Of a DNA stretch of 64,000 nt, positions 53,209 through 61,659 are shown in pieces; position 1 is the first letter of the stretch; every line of letters begins with the position of its first letter. The translations under genes and the position numbers were made by a program. This DNA is from Hymenobacter sp. GOD-10R (GTDB lineage: Bacteria > Bacteroidota > Bacteroidia > Cytophagales > Hymenobacteraceae): positions 6,252,501 through 6,316,500 of the forward strand of contig NZ_CP141184.1 in the NCBI RefSeq assembly GCF_035609205.1. The letters run 5' to 3'. The notes below the pieces were generated by a model. It worked only from the letters and a program-made list of their open reading frames with translations, had not been told where the DNA came from and did not search any database.

Positions 53209-53597
53209 TGACAACGCCAGTCCTACGAGTTGCGCGGCCCACAAACAGCATTGAGGCTCTTCTGCCGTTCTACCGCGACGGCCTAGGGTTGGAAGTGTTG
53301 TATCAATTTGAAGATCACAACGGCTTCGATGGCATTATGCTAGGTCGGCGCGGCTGCCCGTATCATTTCGAGTTTACTCATCATCGTGGGCACACAGTAG
53401 CCGGCGCACCTAGTCAAGATAATCTGTTGGTTTTCTACCTTCCGGACTCCGGCGAATGGCAAAAAGCAGTAAGCCGAATGCAGCAGCAAGGTTTTGCACC
53501 TGTTCCGTCCTACAATTTCTACTGGGACGCACACGGCATTACGTTCGAGGACGTGGATGGCTACCGGGTTGTGCTGCAACATGCTGCATGGGAGTAG
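53208..53597 (+). CDS. VOC-superfamily (glyoxalase-like) protein
   Basis: A 129-residue protein with one vicinal-oxygen-chelate fold. VARPTNSIEALLPFYRDGLG opens the first beta-alpha-beta module. YHFEFTHHRGH carries potential metal ligands, and GITFEDVDGYRVVLQHAAW closes the second module with a Glu/Asp pair. The start ATG overlaps the reductase stop by one base, so the two are an operon. Substrates of such proteins vary (glyoxal adducts, antibiotics, catechols) and none can be chosen here. Confidence 0.85.
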   Translation: MTTPVLRVARPTNSIEALLPFYRDGLGLEVLYQFEDHNGFDGIMLGRRGCPYHFEFTHHRGHTVAGAPSQDNLLVFYLPDSGEWQKAVSRMQQQGFAPVPSYNFYWDAHGITFEDVDGYRVVLQHAAWE

Positions 53598-53627
53598 CCC
53601 TCTAGTAATTACCTACTTATTGACTAT

Positions 53628-53680
53628 GTAGACCAAATAAAAAGGCTGCCCAGTGTGGGCAGCCTTTTTATTTGGTCTAC
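53628..53680. terminator. Intrinsic terminator, 25-bp perfect stem
   Basis: Arms 53628-53652 and 53656-53680 pair perfectly around the loop GTG. The GC core GGCTGCCCA is flanked by AATAAAAA and TTTTTATT. It ends the msrC-VOC operon and could act on both strands. Confidence 0.9.
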
Positions 53681-53882
53681 TAAGCTACCGCTTTGACTAA
53701 TCAACTTTGGATAATAAAATACCTATATAATACATTACTGAAGCAACTTTTAGCGTTTGCTTTGCCTCTACCTCAACAGCGAAGCTCCACTTAGCACTTG
53801 GAGACTAGTTACTGGCCGATTTTCGGTCTTGATGAAGCACCTAATTACGATTACTCCTTCCACTTTTATTACTCTCCATTTT

Positions 53883-55595
53883 ATGTCCTCTCTATTATCC
53901 TTAGGTGGCCGAGTCTTAGCGGCGGCCTCGCTGTTTGTAGCCTCAACTTTCTCTAACAGCCATGCACAGTCAGTGGCAGCACCGAATTGGCAATGGGCCA
54001 AGAAACTAGCTTCTGTTTCCTCCTATGTCCAGACGAGTGCCACTGAGCCTGCTACTGGTAACACGTATGTAGGAGGCAGTTTTATTTCAACAACAACCTT
54101 CGGCAATCAGACATTCACAGCCTTTGGGATAGATGGTTTTATAGCCAAACACGATGTACAGGGTAACATCTTATGGGCGCGGCAAATTGGAGGGAGTAAC
54201 AGCGGTGCAAGAGTAGCTGATATGGCTTTAGATGCCTCCGGCAACATCTATGTGGTTGGCAACTTGTCTGCTTCAACTAACTTCAGCCCTACGTTTGTCC
54301 TCAATCCTGTCAGTACGGGAAGCAACTTGTATGTAGTTAAGTATGATCCTTCTGGAACTGTACTTTGGGCGCGTTGTTTTGGTGCCCCCGCTAACTCAGA
54401 TGGCGAATTGCTAGGTCGCGCTGTAGCAATAAGCCCCTCAGGGCTGGTGTATATAGCAACACAACTGAAGGGTCAAGCCCGTTTCGACGCCGTACAGCTA
54501 GAAAATCAACTAGATGCTGGTCCGGCGTTGATACAACTATCTTCCACTGGAAACGTGAATTGGGCCCGAGTTGCTACTGTACAGACCCCACGAGCGACTT
54601 CTCTAAGCAGTGATTTAGTCTATGACTTAGGAATTGATTCTAATGAGTCCCCTTACTTTGCGGGCTCTTTCTCGGGCAGTATACGCTTTAACTCGTATAC
54701 ACTAACAGCATCTGCTAACCTAGGCTCCGTATTTCTGGCGCACTACGATACGCAAGGCAATCTGCAATGGGCTACTCAGTCAGCGACGAGCAGCAGCGGT
54801 GTAGCTAGCTTAGGCGCGCTAGTTACCGATGCCGTTGGTAACAGTTATCTTACAGGTACTTTCACCAACGATTACAAGTCCAAAACCGGTATAAGCTTTG
54901 GCCCTTATCCACTTAATAGCCAAGGCGGTGAAGATGTATTTGTAGTAAAGTACAATGCCACTGGTACCCCAACTTGGGCTCGTAGCTTTGGCAGCAAAAA
55001 TAATGACCGTGGCAATGCACTACGCTTGGCCCCGAATGGCAATATACTTCTGGGCGGTGGAGTAGCTGGCACCACCACCATAACTCCAGAGCTTACACTT
55101 GTGGGCCTGAATGAATTTGATCTTTATGCTTTTATAATCAGCTTCACAGAACAAGGCAATATACAATGGAGCAATCAGGGTAAAGGCTCTTCTTTGATCA
55201 ATAGCATCACGACAGACCGTGCAGGCAATTTGTACGTAGGAGGGCAAGGTGGATACAATACAGTTTTCGGCAATCTACCTAGCCTGACTATTAACGGATA
55301 CGGCTTCATTGCCCGCTTGAGCAGCACCGTTCTGAGCACTCACACTAGCCGTGCAACTCAGTCATTAGCGCTTTACCCATCGCCGACTAGCGGCGCCGCC
55401 GACATTCAGCTAAGTGCCCTTCCCAAGGGCACGGTCCTGCATCTAAGCGACGGCCTAGGTCGTGTGGTGTGCCAGCAAGTAGTTGGCCTCGAACCCGCCC
55501 ATCTAACGTTGCCGGGCTTGCATGCTGGCCTTTATGCGCTGAAAGCTACTGCCCCCAATGGCGAATATTACAGTGGGCGCTTGCTAGTAGAGTAG
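53883..55595 (+). CDS. SBBP-repeat beta-propeller protein with T9SS sorting domain
   Basis: A 570-residue exported protein. The ATG at 53883 gives a good signal peptide (MSSLLSLGGRVLAAASLFVA, cleaved near SHAQ); an ATG at 53832 is the alternative. The body consists of repeats of about 50-60 residues with the pattern VKYDPSGTVLWARCFGAP and DASGNIYVVGNL, the SBBP beta-propeller type. The C-terminal 75 residues (LALYPSPTSGAADIQLSALP to SGRLLVE) are a T9SS sorting domain with LSDGLGRVV. It is probably secreted or cell-surface. Function unknown; such propellers often serve adhesion or scaffolding. Confidence 0.85.
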   Translation: MSSLLSLGGRVLAAASLFVASTFSNSHAQSVAAPNWQWAKKLASVSSYVQTSATEPATGNTYVGGSFISTTTFGNQTFTAFGIDGFIAKHDVQGNILWARQIGGSNSGARVADMALDASGNIYVVGNLSASTNFSPTFVLNPVSTGSNLYVVKYDPSGTVLWARCFGAPANSDGELLGRAVAISPSGLVYIATQLKGQARFDAVQLENQLDAGPALIQLSSTGNVNWARVATVQTPRATSLSSDLVYDLGIDSNESPYFAGSFSGSIRFNSYTLTASANLGSVFLAHYDTQGNLQWATQSATSSSGVASLGALVTDAVGNSYLTGTFTNDYKSKTGISFGPYPLNSQGGEDVFVVKYNATGTPTWARSFGSKNNDRGNALRLAPNGNILLGGGVAGTTTITPELTLVGLNEFDLYAFIISFTEQGNIQWSNQGKGSSLINSITTDRAGNLYVGGQGGYNTVFGNLPSLTINGYGFIARLSSTVLSTHTSRATQSLALYPSPTSGAADIQLSALPKGTVLHLSDGLGRVVCQQVVGLEPAHLTLPGLHAGLYALKATAPNGEYYSGRLLVE

Positions 55596-55617
55596 CATTA
55601 ACCTAGGTTCTATCATA

Positions 55618-55660
55618 AAACAACAGGGCCATTTGCTAGAAGCAAATGGCCCTGTTGTTT
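55618..55660. terminator. Bidirectional intrinsic terminator
   Basis: 20-bp perfect arms (55618-55637, 55641-55660) around the loop AGA, with AAACAACA and TGTTGTTT ends. It lies between the convergent SBBP and susD-like genes. Confidence 0.9.
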
Positions 55661-55678
55661 ATCTAAACTATCTGATTC

Positions 55679-57199
55679 TTACCAACCCGCGTTCTGCTTG
55701 ATATTAGGGTTAGTATTCAGCTCGCCTTGTGGAATAGGAAAGTAAGCAAACTTAGAAACAAAGAACTCCTTGCCTACCTTATCACTGTTCTTGATTTCCT
55801 GCTCTAGCAAACCCCAGCGCTTCAAATCATAGAAGCGCTGCCCTTCGCGGAAGAACTCCAGCATGCGCTGGTGCCGGATTTCTGTCATCATCTGATCGGC
55901 GGTAAAGCCACTGGTCAGCGGAGCTAGCTTAGCGCGCGACCGGATGCGATTCACAAGCGGATAGGCTTCAGCGGTGCGGCCCTGCATCGTCAGCGTTTCG
56001 GCGTAGAGCAGCAGTACATCGGCGTATCGCATCACCTTTTCGTTGATATCGGAAATCCAGATGCCTTCGTTGTTCTCGTGCCAGTTCTGGTATTTACGTA
56101 TCAGGGAGCTGTAACCAAATACTAGCTTAAAGTCCTTGAAAGGCTTGTTGTAGTACATAGCGTTCGGGTAGTCCCACACCAACGTAGTGTACATCCGAGC
56201 GTCGTAGTCACCGCCAACGGCTTTCTCCTTCTTAAACTCGTTGAATACTTTGTCGGTAGGCGACACTTCAAACCAGCCGGCGACTTCCGTGGGCGCAAAT
56301 TCCTGAGCCGTCGTCACGCCCAGCGCCTCGTTGGCATTCTCCCCTGCCCAAGGCTGCGAGCCGCCCACGTTCTGGTTCTGAATTTCGAAGAGCGATTCTA
56401 TATTATTGTCGGTTCCCTTCGAGAAGTTGTCCTCGAAGTTGGCTACCAAATCGTAAGTATAGGGCGCTTGGGCACTGCCGTTGGCCTGAGCTAGCTGCTT
56501 GAAGGCCTTCTCTGCCTCGGCCCAGTTCTTTTGGTACACATATGCCTTCCCTAGCATTCCGATAGCGGCCCCCTTTGTGGCCCGGCCAACCCAGGCGGCG
56601 GGATACGTGGCCGGCAAATTGGCGGCAGCAGCCTGCAAGTCGCTCACGGCTTGCGCCCATACATCAGCTTCCGGCGACTGCGCCACAAAGTAGTTTGCTC
56701 GCTCCACCGGCACGGAGGTGATGACGGGCACCGAGCCAAAGTTTATGGCTAAGAAGAAGTAGTCTAAGCCCCGCAGAAACTGTGCTTCGGCAATATATTG
56801 CTTCTTCGCGTCGTCGGGCAGGCTGCTCTTGCCCGCTTGTTCAATCACCTGATTTGCTCGGAAGATACCGGTATAAAAGCCCGTGAAGATGCTACCCGGC
56901 GTACCCGTTGTTGGGTTATTGGTGAAGGTAGAAAGCTGGTACAAGTCCTTCACGTCATTACGGATAAAGAAGTCGTCGCCGCGGCCGTTGCTTAGCTCAA
57001 TGCCACGCACCCCGAAGTAACCGTTGTTTACGTCGTGAAAAACCTTGTAGGTAGCAGCTAAGCCCGACAGGAAGTCGGCGTCCGTTTTCCAGAAGTTGGT
57101 TTGCACAATGGAGTTAGGACTCACTTGGTCCAGATCTTTAGTGCAAGCTCCTAGGCTCAGGACTAGGAAAGAAGCATAGATGATTCGTTTCATGGTCAT
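55679..57199 (-). CDS. SusD/RagB-family lipoprotein (orphan pair)
   Basis: A 506-residue surface lipoprotein. Two ATGs (57199, 57193) are possible; the second gives MKRIIYASFLVLSLGACTKD with the lipobox Cys. SusD signatures are PNSIVQTNFWKTDADFLSGL, AQFLRGLDYFFLAINFGSVP and MRYADVLLLYAETLTMQGRT. It ends NPNIKQNAGW. The susC-like gene starts upstream and ends 13 bp before it. No glycosidase or protease gene adjoins this pair, so its nutrient is unknown. Confidence 0.94.
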   Translation of the reverse strand: MTMKRIIYASFLVLSLGACTKDLDQVSPNSIVQTNFWKTDADFLSGLAATYKVFHDVNNGYFGVRGIELSNGRGDDFFIRNDVKDLYQLSTFTNNPTTGTPGSIFTGFYTGIFRANQVIEQAGKSSLPDDAKKQYIAEAQFLRGLDYFFLAINFGSVPVITSVPVERANYFVAQSPEADVWAQAVSDLQAAAANLPATYPAAWVGRATKGAAIGMLGKAYVYQKNWAEAEKAFKQLAQANGSAQAPYTYDLVANFEDNFSKGTDNNIESLFEIQNQNVGGSQPWAGENANEALGVTTAQEFAPTEVAGWFEVSPTDKVFNEFKKEKAVGGDYDARMYTTLVWDYPNAMYYNKPFKDFKLVFGYSSLIRKYQNWHENNEGIWISDINEKVMRYADVLLLYAETLTMQGRTAEAYPLVNRIRSRAKLAPLTSGFTADQMMTEIRHQRMLEFFREGQRFYDLKRWGLLEQEIKNSDKVGKEFFVSKFAYFPIPQGELNTNPNIKQNAGW

Positions 57200-57212
57200 C
57201 AGCGTTTAAGAG

Positions 57213-60200
57213 TTAGAAGGATACCTGCACGCCCAGCAAGGAAGTGCGCGCTAGTGGATAAGCAACGTGCGGGAAGTCGACGCCGCGGTCGAGGATGCCA
57301 CCACCCACGGCGCCAGCATTATACCGACCTAGGTCAGGGTTGAAGCCCGTATACTTAGTGATGGTAAATAGATTATCGAAGCTGAGGTAGACGCGGAAGC
57401 TGTTAATCTTGGCAGCCGACAACACGCCTTTAGGCAGCGTGTAACCTAGCTGCAAGGTGCGCATGCGTAGGTAAGAGCCATTTTCTAGGAACCGGTCCGA
57501 AGTCTGGCTGTTCAGGTTCGGGTCGTTGATGACGGCGCGTGGGAAATTCGTGTGGTTGTCAGGCGTCCAGGCGTTCAGCGTAGCGGGTGAGTAGTTGAAC
57601 TCTAGGTTCATCCCCTCTAGGTCCTCCCGAGCGCCGTTGTAGATCTTGTTGCCGTACGTGCCTTGGAAGAAGAAGCTCAGGTCGAAGTTGCGCCAGGAAG
57701 CATTGGAGCCAAAGCCGTAGCTGAACTTCGGCGTTGGGCTACCGCAGTACTGGCGGTCGTCTTGGCTGATGGTGCCGTCGCCGTTGTAGTCTACAAACTT
57801 AACGTCGCCAGGTTTGGCGCTGGGCTGAATGAGCTTGCCCTCCACGTTATAGGCGTTAATCTCATCCTGGGAGTTGAAAATACCGGCCGTCTTGATCAGG
57901 TAGAAAGCGCCCACGGGTCCACCAGCCTGCGTGATAGTCGCCGAAGCACCGTGGTGCGTAGGCTGCCCGCCCGAAATCTGCTGGGTACCCGTACCAAGGA
58001 AGTCGACCCGGTTCTTGATGGCCGTGAACGTACCTGTTACTTGGTAGTTGAACTCGCCCACCTTATTATTATACGTCAGGGCGGCTTCTACGCCTTTGTT
58101 TGTGATCTGCCCCGCATTGATGTAGGGGCTAGAGCCGCTGGCTCCCGTCGAGAGCGGAATTGGTACTTGCAGCAGAATGTCGGAGTTGCGGCGAATGAAG
58201 TAGTCCGCCGTTAGGTTCAGCTTATTTTGGAAGAATCCCCAGTCGGTACCGATGTCAAAGGTTTTCGAAGTTTCCCACTTAATACCAGGCGTAGCAAAAG
58301 CCGTCTGGATAGCCCCTGACCAAATCTGCTGCGTCTGCCCAATCACGTAGTTAGCATTCGACGAAATCAGCGGCACGTAGCGGTAATCAGGAATCTCCTG
58401 GTTGCCTAGGATGCCGTAGCTCGACCGAATTTTGAGGTTCGTCACCACGTTTTGCAAAGGCTGGAAGAAGCTCTCATTCACCACGTTCCACGCCAGGGCA
58501 ATAGAAGGAAAGTTGCCGTACTTATACGCTGGGCCAAAGCGCGAGGAGCCGTCGCGGCGGAAGGTACCCGTCAGTACGTAGCGGTTGTCGAAGGAGTACA
58601 CCAACCGACCTAGGTATGAAATAAGGACACTCTCATTGGCGTAGCCACCACTCGCAATGTTCGTAGTACCCGCATCCAACACCTGAATGCCCGTCGGCAT
58701 CCCGCTCTTAGAGCCGCTCAGGATGTTGTACTTGGTATCTTGGTACGTGTAGCCTACCAGTGCCTGCAAGTTGTGCTTGCCAAACTCTTTGCTGTAGTTC
58801 AGCGTGTGCTCCTGCAAGAAATAGTTTCGCTCGCTCTTATTCTGGCTTAAGTCAGCGTCGGCGTTATTGAACAAGGCGCCTACTTTGTACGGATATATGT
58901 AATCGTTGTAAGAGCCATAAGTGCCCGTGTAACCTAGGTTCAGCCGATATTTCAACCCTTTCACTAAGGATACTTCGGCAAAACCATTGATGATAGCCGT
59001 CGTCGAACGCGTTTCTGGCACTTCGAGGTTTAGCTGCGCAACAGGGTTGGCAACGTTCACTACCGGTCCAGAAGCACCACTGTAGCCGCCGACTGCTGTT
59101 GGGTCGTACACCTGAAACACCGGAATCATCTTCAAGGCCGAGCCTACGGGGTTGCCGCCCTGACCACCCCAGCCGCCAGCCATGCCACGCCAATATTCTC
59201 TGGTCAGGATAATGGTTTCGCCGATCCGTACCCGCCCTTTGGTGAAGTCTGACTTCAGTCGCAGGTTCCAACGGTCATAGTCTGTTTTCTTCACAATGCC
59301 TTGCTGATCGAGGTAGCCCCCCGATAAGCTGTAAGTGAAGTTGTCGCCGCCACCGCTAGCTCCCAAGGTGTAACTCTGCATGGGCGCGGTGCGGTAGATT
59401 TCCTTTTGCCAGTCAGTGCCGGCACCTAGGGCCTCTGGGTTTTGGGCAATATCCAGGCGCGGCAAGCCAGCGTTGTCGTGGGCCGCGTTGCTGACCGTAG
59501 CCCACTGCGAGGCGTTCAGCACGTCTACCTTCTTGGCAATCTGCTGTGCGCCGTAGTAGGCGTCGAAGTTGACCCGATTTTCACCTTTTTTCCCGCCTTT
59601 GGTCGTAATTAACACGACTCCGTTGGCGGCGCGAGAACCGTAGATAGCAGCTGCTGAAGCATCTTTCAATACATCAAAAGACGCAATGTCAGTGGGTTGC
59701 AAATTGTTGATGTTTTCCACCTGCACGCCGTCCACGATGTAGAGAGGATTGTTGTTGTTCAGGGAACCGGCACCGCGAATGACTACGCGCACCCCCGAAC
59801 CAGGATCACCGCCCGACGACTCAATCTGCACCCCAGCAATGCGCCCCTGTAAGGACTTTTGAACTGTGTTCGAGCCTTGCGTGCGGATGTCATCGGCTTT
59901 GATGGAAGATATAGCACCCGTCACGTCTTCGCGCCGCTGGGTGCCATAGCCTACTACCACGACTTCGCTTAACGCTTTTACATCGTTTTGCAGTGTAATG
60001 GTCAGGTCTGTTCGTCCGTTTACGGCTACCTCTTGGTTAGCGAAGCCTATTGATGAAATCACCAGAGTAGCAGTACCATCAGGTATTGAAAGGCTAAAGC
60101 TGCCTTCAGCATCGGAAGTGGTACCTAGGGTAGTACCCTTCACGACAATGGTGGCGCCTGGTATCCCTTCATTATTTGGGCCTACCACTTTTCCTTTTAT

Positions 60201-60410
60201 AGGTACGGGCGCCTCTGTTCCGCAATCGTTATAGGTTTCGCTAACGAAAGTTGCAAACGATTGCGTAGTAGAACATTTTTTTTGGCCAGCAGTGTTTGCT
60301 GTTCCAAAATCAGGACCTAGGACCTTTGCAGCCGAAGCAGCATTGGCGTCGGGTTTGGGCGCGCAGACCAGCAAGAGCGCGAGAAAATTGAGTAGAGAAG
60401 AGTTCGTCAT
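57213..60410 (-). CDS. SusC/RagA-family TonB-dependent transporter (orphan pair)
   Basis: A 1065-residue outer-membrane importer. The N-terminus is unusual: a signal peptide (MTNSSLLNFLALLLVCAPKP) followed by about 45 residues with two Cys (KKCSTT, NDCGTE) before the carboxypeptidase-regulatory-like domain (PIKGKVVGPNNEGIPGATIV). The TonB-box region is LSEVVVVGYGTQRREDVTGA. The plug holds SLQGRIAGVQIESSGGDPGS, NPLYIVDGV and LKDASAAAIYGSRAANGVVL. The barrel ends ARTSLLGVQVSF. It is cotranscribed with the susD-like gene (13 bp). Confidence 0.95.
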   Translation of the reverse strand: MTNSSLLNFLALLLVCAPKPDANAASAAKVLGPDFGTANTAGQKKCSTTQSFATFVSETYNDCGTEAPVPIKGKVVGPNNEGIPGATIVVKGTTLGTTSDAEGSFSLSIPDGTATLVISSIGFANQEVAVNGRTDLTITLQNDVKALSEVVVVGYGTQRREDVTGAISSIKADDIRTQGSNTVQKSLQGRIAGVQIESSGGDPGSGVRVVIRGAGSLNNNNPLYIVDGVQVENINNLQPTDIASFDVLKDASAAAIYGSRAANGVVLITTKGGKKGENRVNFDAYYGAQQIAKKVDVLNASQWATVSNAAHDNAGLPRLDIAQNPEALGAGTDWQKEIYRTAPMQSYTLGASGGGDNFTYSLSGGYLDQQGIVKKTDYDRWNLRLKSDFTKGRVRIGETIILTREYWRGMAGGWGGQGGNPVGSALKMIPVFQVYDPTAVGGYSGASGPVVNVANPVAQLNLEVPETRSTTAIINGFAEVSLVKGLKYRLNLGYTGTYGSYNDYIYPYKVGALFNNADADLSQNKSERNYFLQEHTLNYSKEFGKHNLQALVGYTYQDTKYNILSGSKSGMPTGIQVLDAGTTNIASGGYANESVLISYLGRLVYSFDNRYVLTGTFRRDGSSRFGPAYKYGNFPSIALAWNVVNESFFQPLQNVVTNLKIRSSYGILGNQEIPDYRYVPLISSNANYVIGQTQQIWSGAIQTAFATPGIKWETSKTFDIGTDWGFFQNKLNLTADYFIRRNSDILLQVPIPLSTGASGSSPYINAGQITNKGVEAALTYNNKVGEFNYQVTGTFTAIKNRVDFLGTGTQQISGGQPTHHGASATITQAGGPVGAFYLIKTAGIFNSQDEINAYNVEGKLIQPSAKPGDVKFVDYNGDGTISQDDRQYCGSPTPKFSYGFGSNASWRNFDLSFFFQGTYGNKIYNGAREDLEGMNLEFNYSPATLNAWTPDNHTNFPRAVINDPNLNSQTSDRFLENGSYLRMRTLQLGYTLPKGVLSAAKINSFRVYLSFDNLFTITKYTGFNPDLGRYNAGAVGGGILDRGVDFPHVAYPLARTSLLGVQVSF

Positions 60411-60711
60411 AAAGGCATGGTTTTAGGAGGGGGGAGGATCTTTATGTACTTCTGAATTGGCGCTTAAGCAAGTCAAATATATTGGGCTCGATCAAGAAAA
60501 GACAGGGTGCTTTTGGTCAAAATGCAGGGCCAATTAAGCTTATAATCAATTCACGCTCATTGATTTTCAGCAACTTAAGAATACTTAGCTTATAACGCAC
60601 CGCATAAGGTTACTTCATCCACGATTATTTGGGCAATTAGTGCCAGGGCTACCAACAAAAAGCCCCGCGCAGTATCTGCGCAGGGCTTTTTGTTGGTAGG
60701 ATTAGTAGCTG
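60411..60711. other. Intergenic region upstream of the orphan susC
   Basis: About 300 bp. TATATTTG (read leftward, 60481-60474) matches the TAnnTTTG -7 element about 64 bp before the susC ATG, but no TTTG stands at the right distance. A polypurine run (AGGAGGGGGGAGG) lies just before the gene. The right part holds the psd terminator. The LacI-type operator found at the mannan locus is absent. Confidence 0.4.
60649..60699. terminator. Intrinsic terminator after psd
   Basis: Arms 60649-60672 and 60676-60699 pair over 24 bp with one mismatch around the loop TAT. AAAAA and TTTTT flank the GC core GCGCAG. It ends the leftward psd transcript. Confidence 0.85.
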
Positions 60712-61392
60712 CTAAAATAACGCTGGGGTTGTCGTTTTGAGTTGTGCAATGACTGTTTCGCCCCCTTTTACCTTGTCGCCTAACTGCACTTTGATGTCGG
60801 TATCGAGGGGTACAAATACGTCAACGCGAGAACCGAACTTAATAAAGCCGAACTCTTCGCCTTGGTTTACTTCGTCTCCTTCGTTCACGTACCATACGAT
60901 GCGGCGAGCCATAGCGCCGGCAATCTGGCGGAACAACACTAGCGGGCCAGCATCGGATTCAACGACCACCGTGGTGCGCTCATTTTTGGTGCTGCTCTTG
61001 GGGTGCCACGCCACCAAGTAATTGCCTGGGTGGTACTTGAAGTAGCGCACGATACCCGAAATGGGGTTGCGGGTGATGTGCACGTTAATCGGCGACATGA
61101 AAATGCTGATCTGCTTGCGCACATCATCAAAGTATTCAGGCTCGTGCACGTCTTCAATCACCACTACCTTCCCATCAGCCGGGGCAATCAGCAAGTCTTC
61201 GTGCGTTAGGAGGTTGCGGTATGGGCTGCGGAAGAACTGTAGCAGTAGCAAAAACACTACAGCCGATACGACCGCAAAGATACGGTTGAACGTATCGTTG
61301 CGCGCATTCACCTGAAACAGCAACAGGTTGATAGCCAACAAGACCAGAATGGTAAAAAAGAGTATGCGTCGTCCTTCTTTGTGAATCTTCAT
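60712..61392 (-). CDS. psd: Phosphatidylserine decarboxylase, short (PSD-A) type
   Basis: A 226-residue membrane-associated proenzyme that forms phosphatidylethanolamine. Two hydrophobic segments lie at residues 8-50. The catalytic part has LIAPADGKVVVIEDVHEPEY, FMSPINVHITRNPISGIVRY and HKEGR at the N-terminus. The self-cleavage site is the Gly-Ser of FIKFGSRVDVFVP, where Ser becomes the pyruvoyl group. Short length and this motif order are usual in Bacteroidota. It lies near cdsA, which makes the CDP-diacylglycerol for the same pathway. Confidence 0.93.
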   Translation of the reverse strand: MKIHKEGRRILFFTILVLLAINLLLFQVNARNDTFNRIFAVVSAVVFLLLLQFFRSPYRNLLTHEDLLIAPADGKVVVIEDVHEPEYFDDVRKQISIFMSPINVHITRNPISGIVRYFKYHPGNYLVAWHPKSSTKNERTTVVVESDAGPLVLFRQIAGAMARRIVWYVNEGDEVNQGEEFGFIKFGSRVDVFVPLDTDIKVQLGDKVKGGETVIAQLKTTTPALF

Positions 61393-61541
61393 AAATCGCA
61401 GATTAGCTGCGCTGACTTTCCTTTAACACCAAATTAAGTACTTAAAGCAGCGTTAAATAGCTTGGTTAGTCGAACAGGCGGAGAGGCAATAAAAGTTGCC
61501 CAGGGGTTGGTTCGGAAAACGAAAGTACGAATGGCGGACAA

Positions 61542-61573
61542 AGATAACCCGGGCCGTATGGTCCGGGCTATCT
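61542..61573 (-). terminator. Imperfect hairpin after gdhA
   Basis: AGATAACCCGGGCC (61542-61555) and GGTCCGGGCTATCT (61560-61573) pair with one mismatch and one G-U around GTAT. It lies about 90 bp beyond the leftward gdhA stop and lacks a long T-run. Confidence 0.45.
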
Positions 61574-61659
61574 AAGTTTATCCTTTTAAGGCAACAATCG
61601 TCAATTGGTTACAAGATCAACTTAATTAACAAATGTATTAAGCGCCGCGCTAGCTAGGG

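Noticed and set aside
57663..58214. 183-codon plus-strand frame
   Set aside because: It is opposite the susC-like gene, whose plug and barrel motifs continue through this part.
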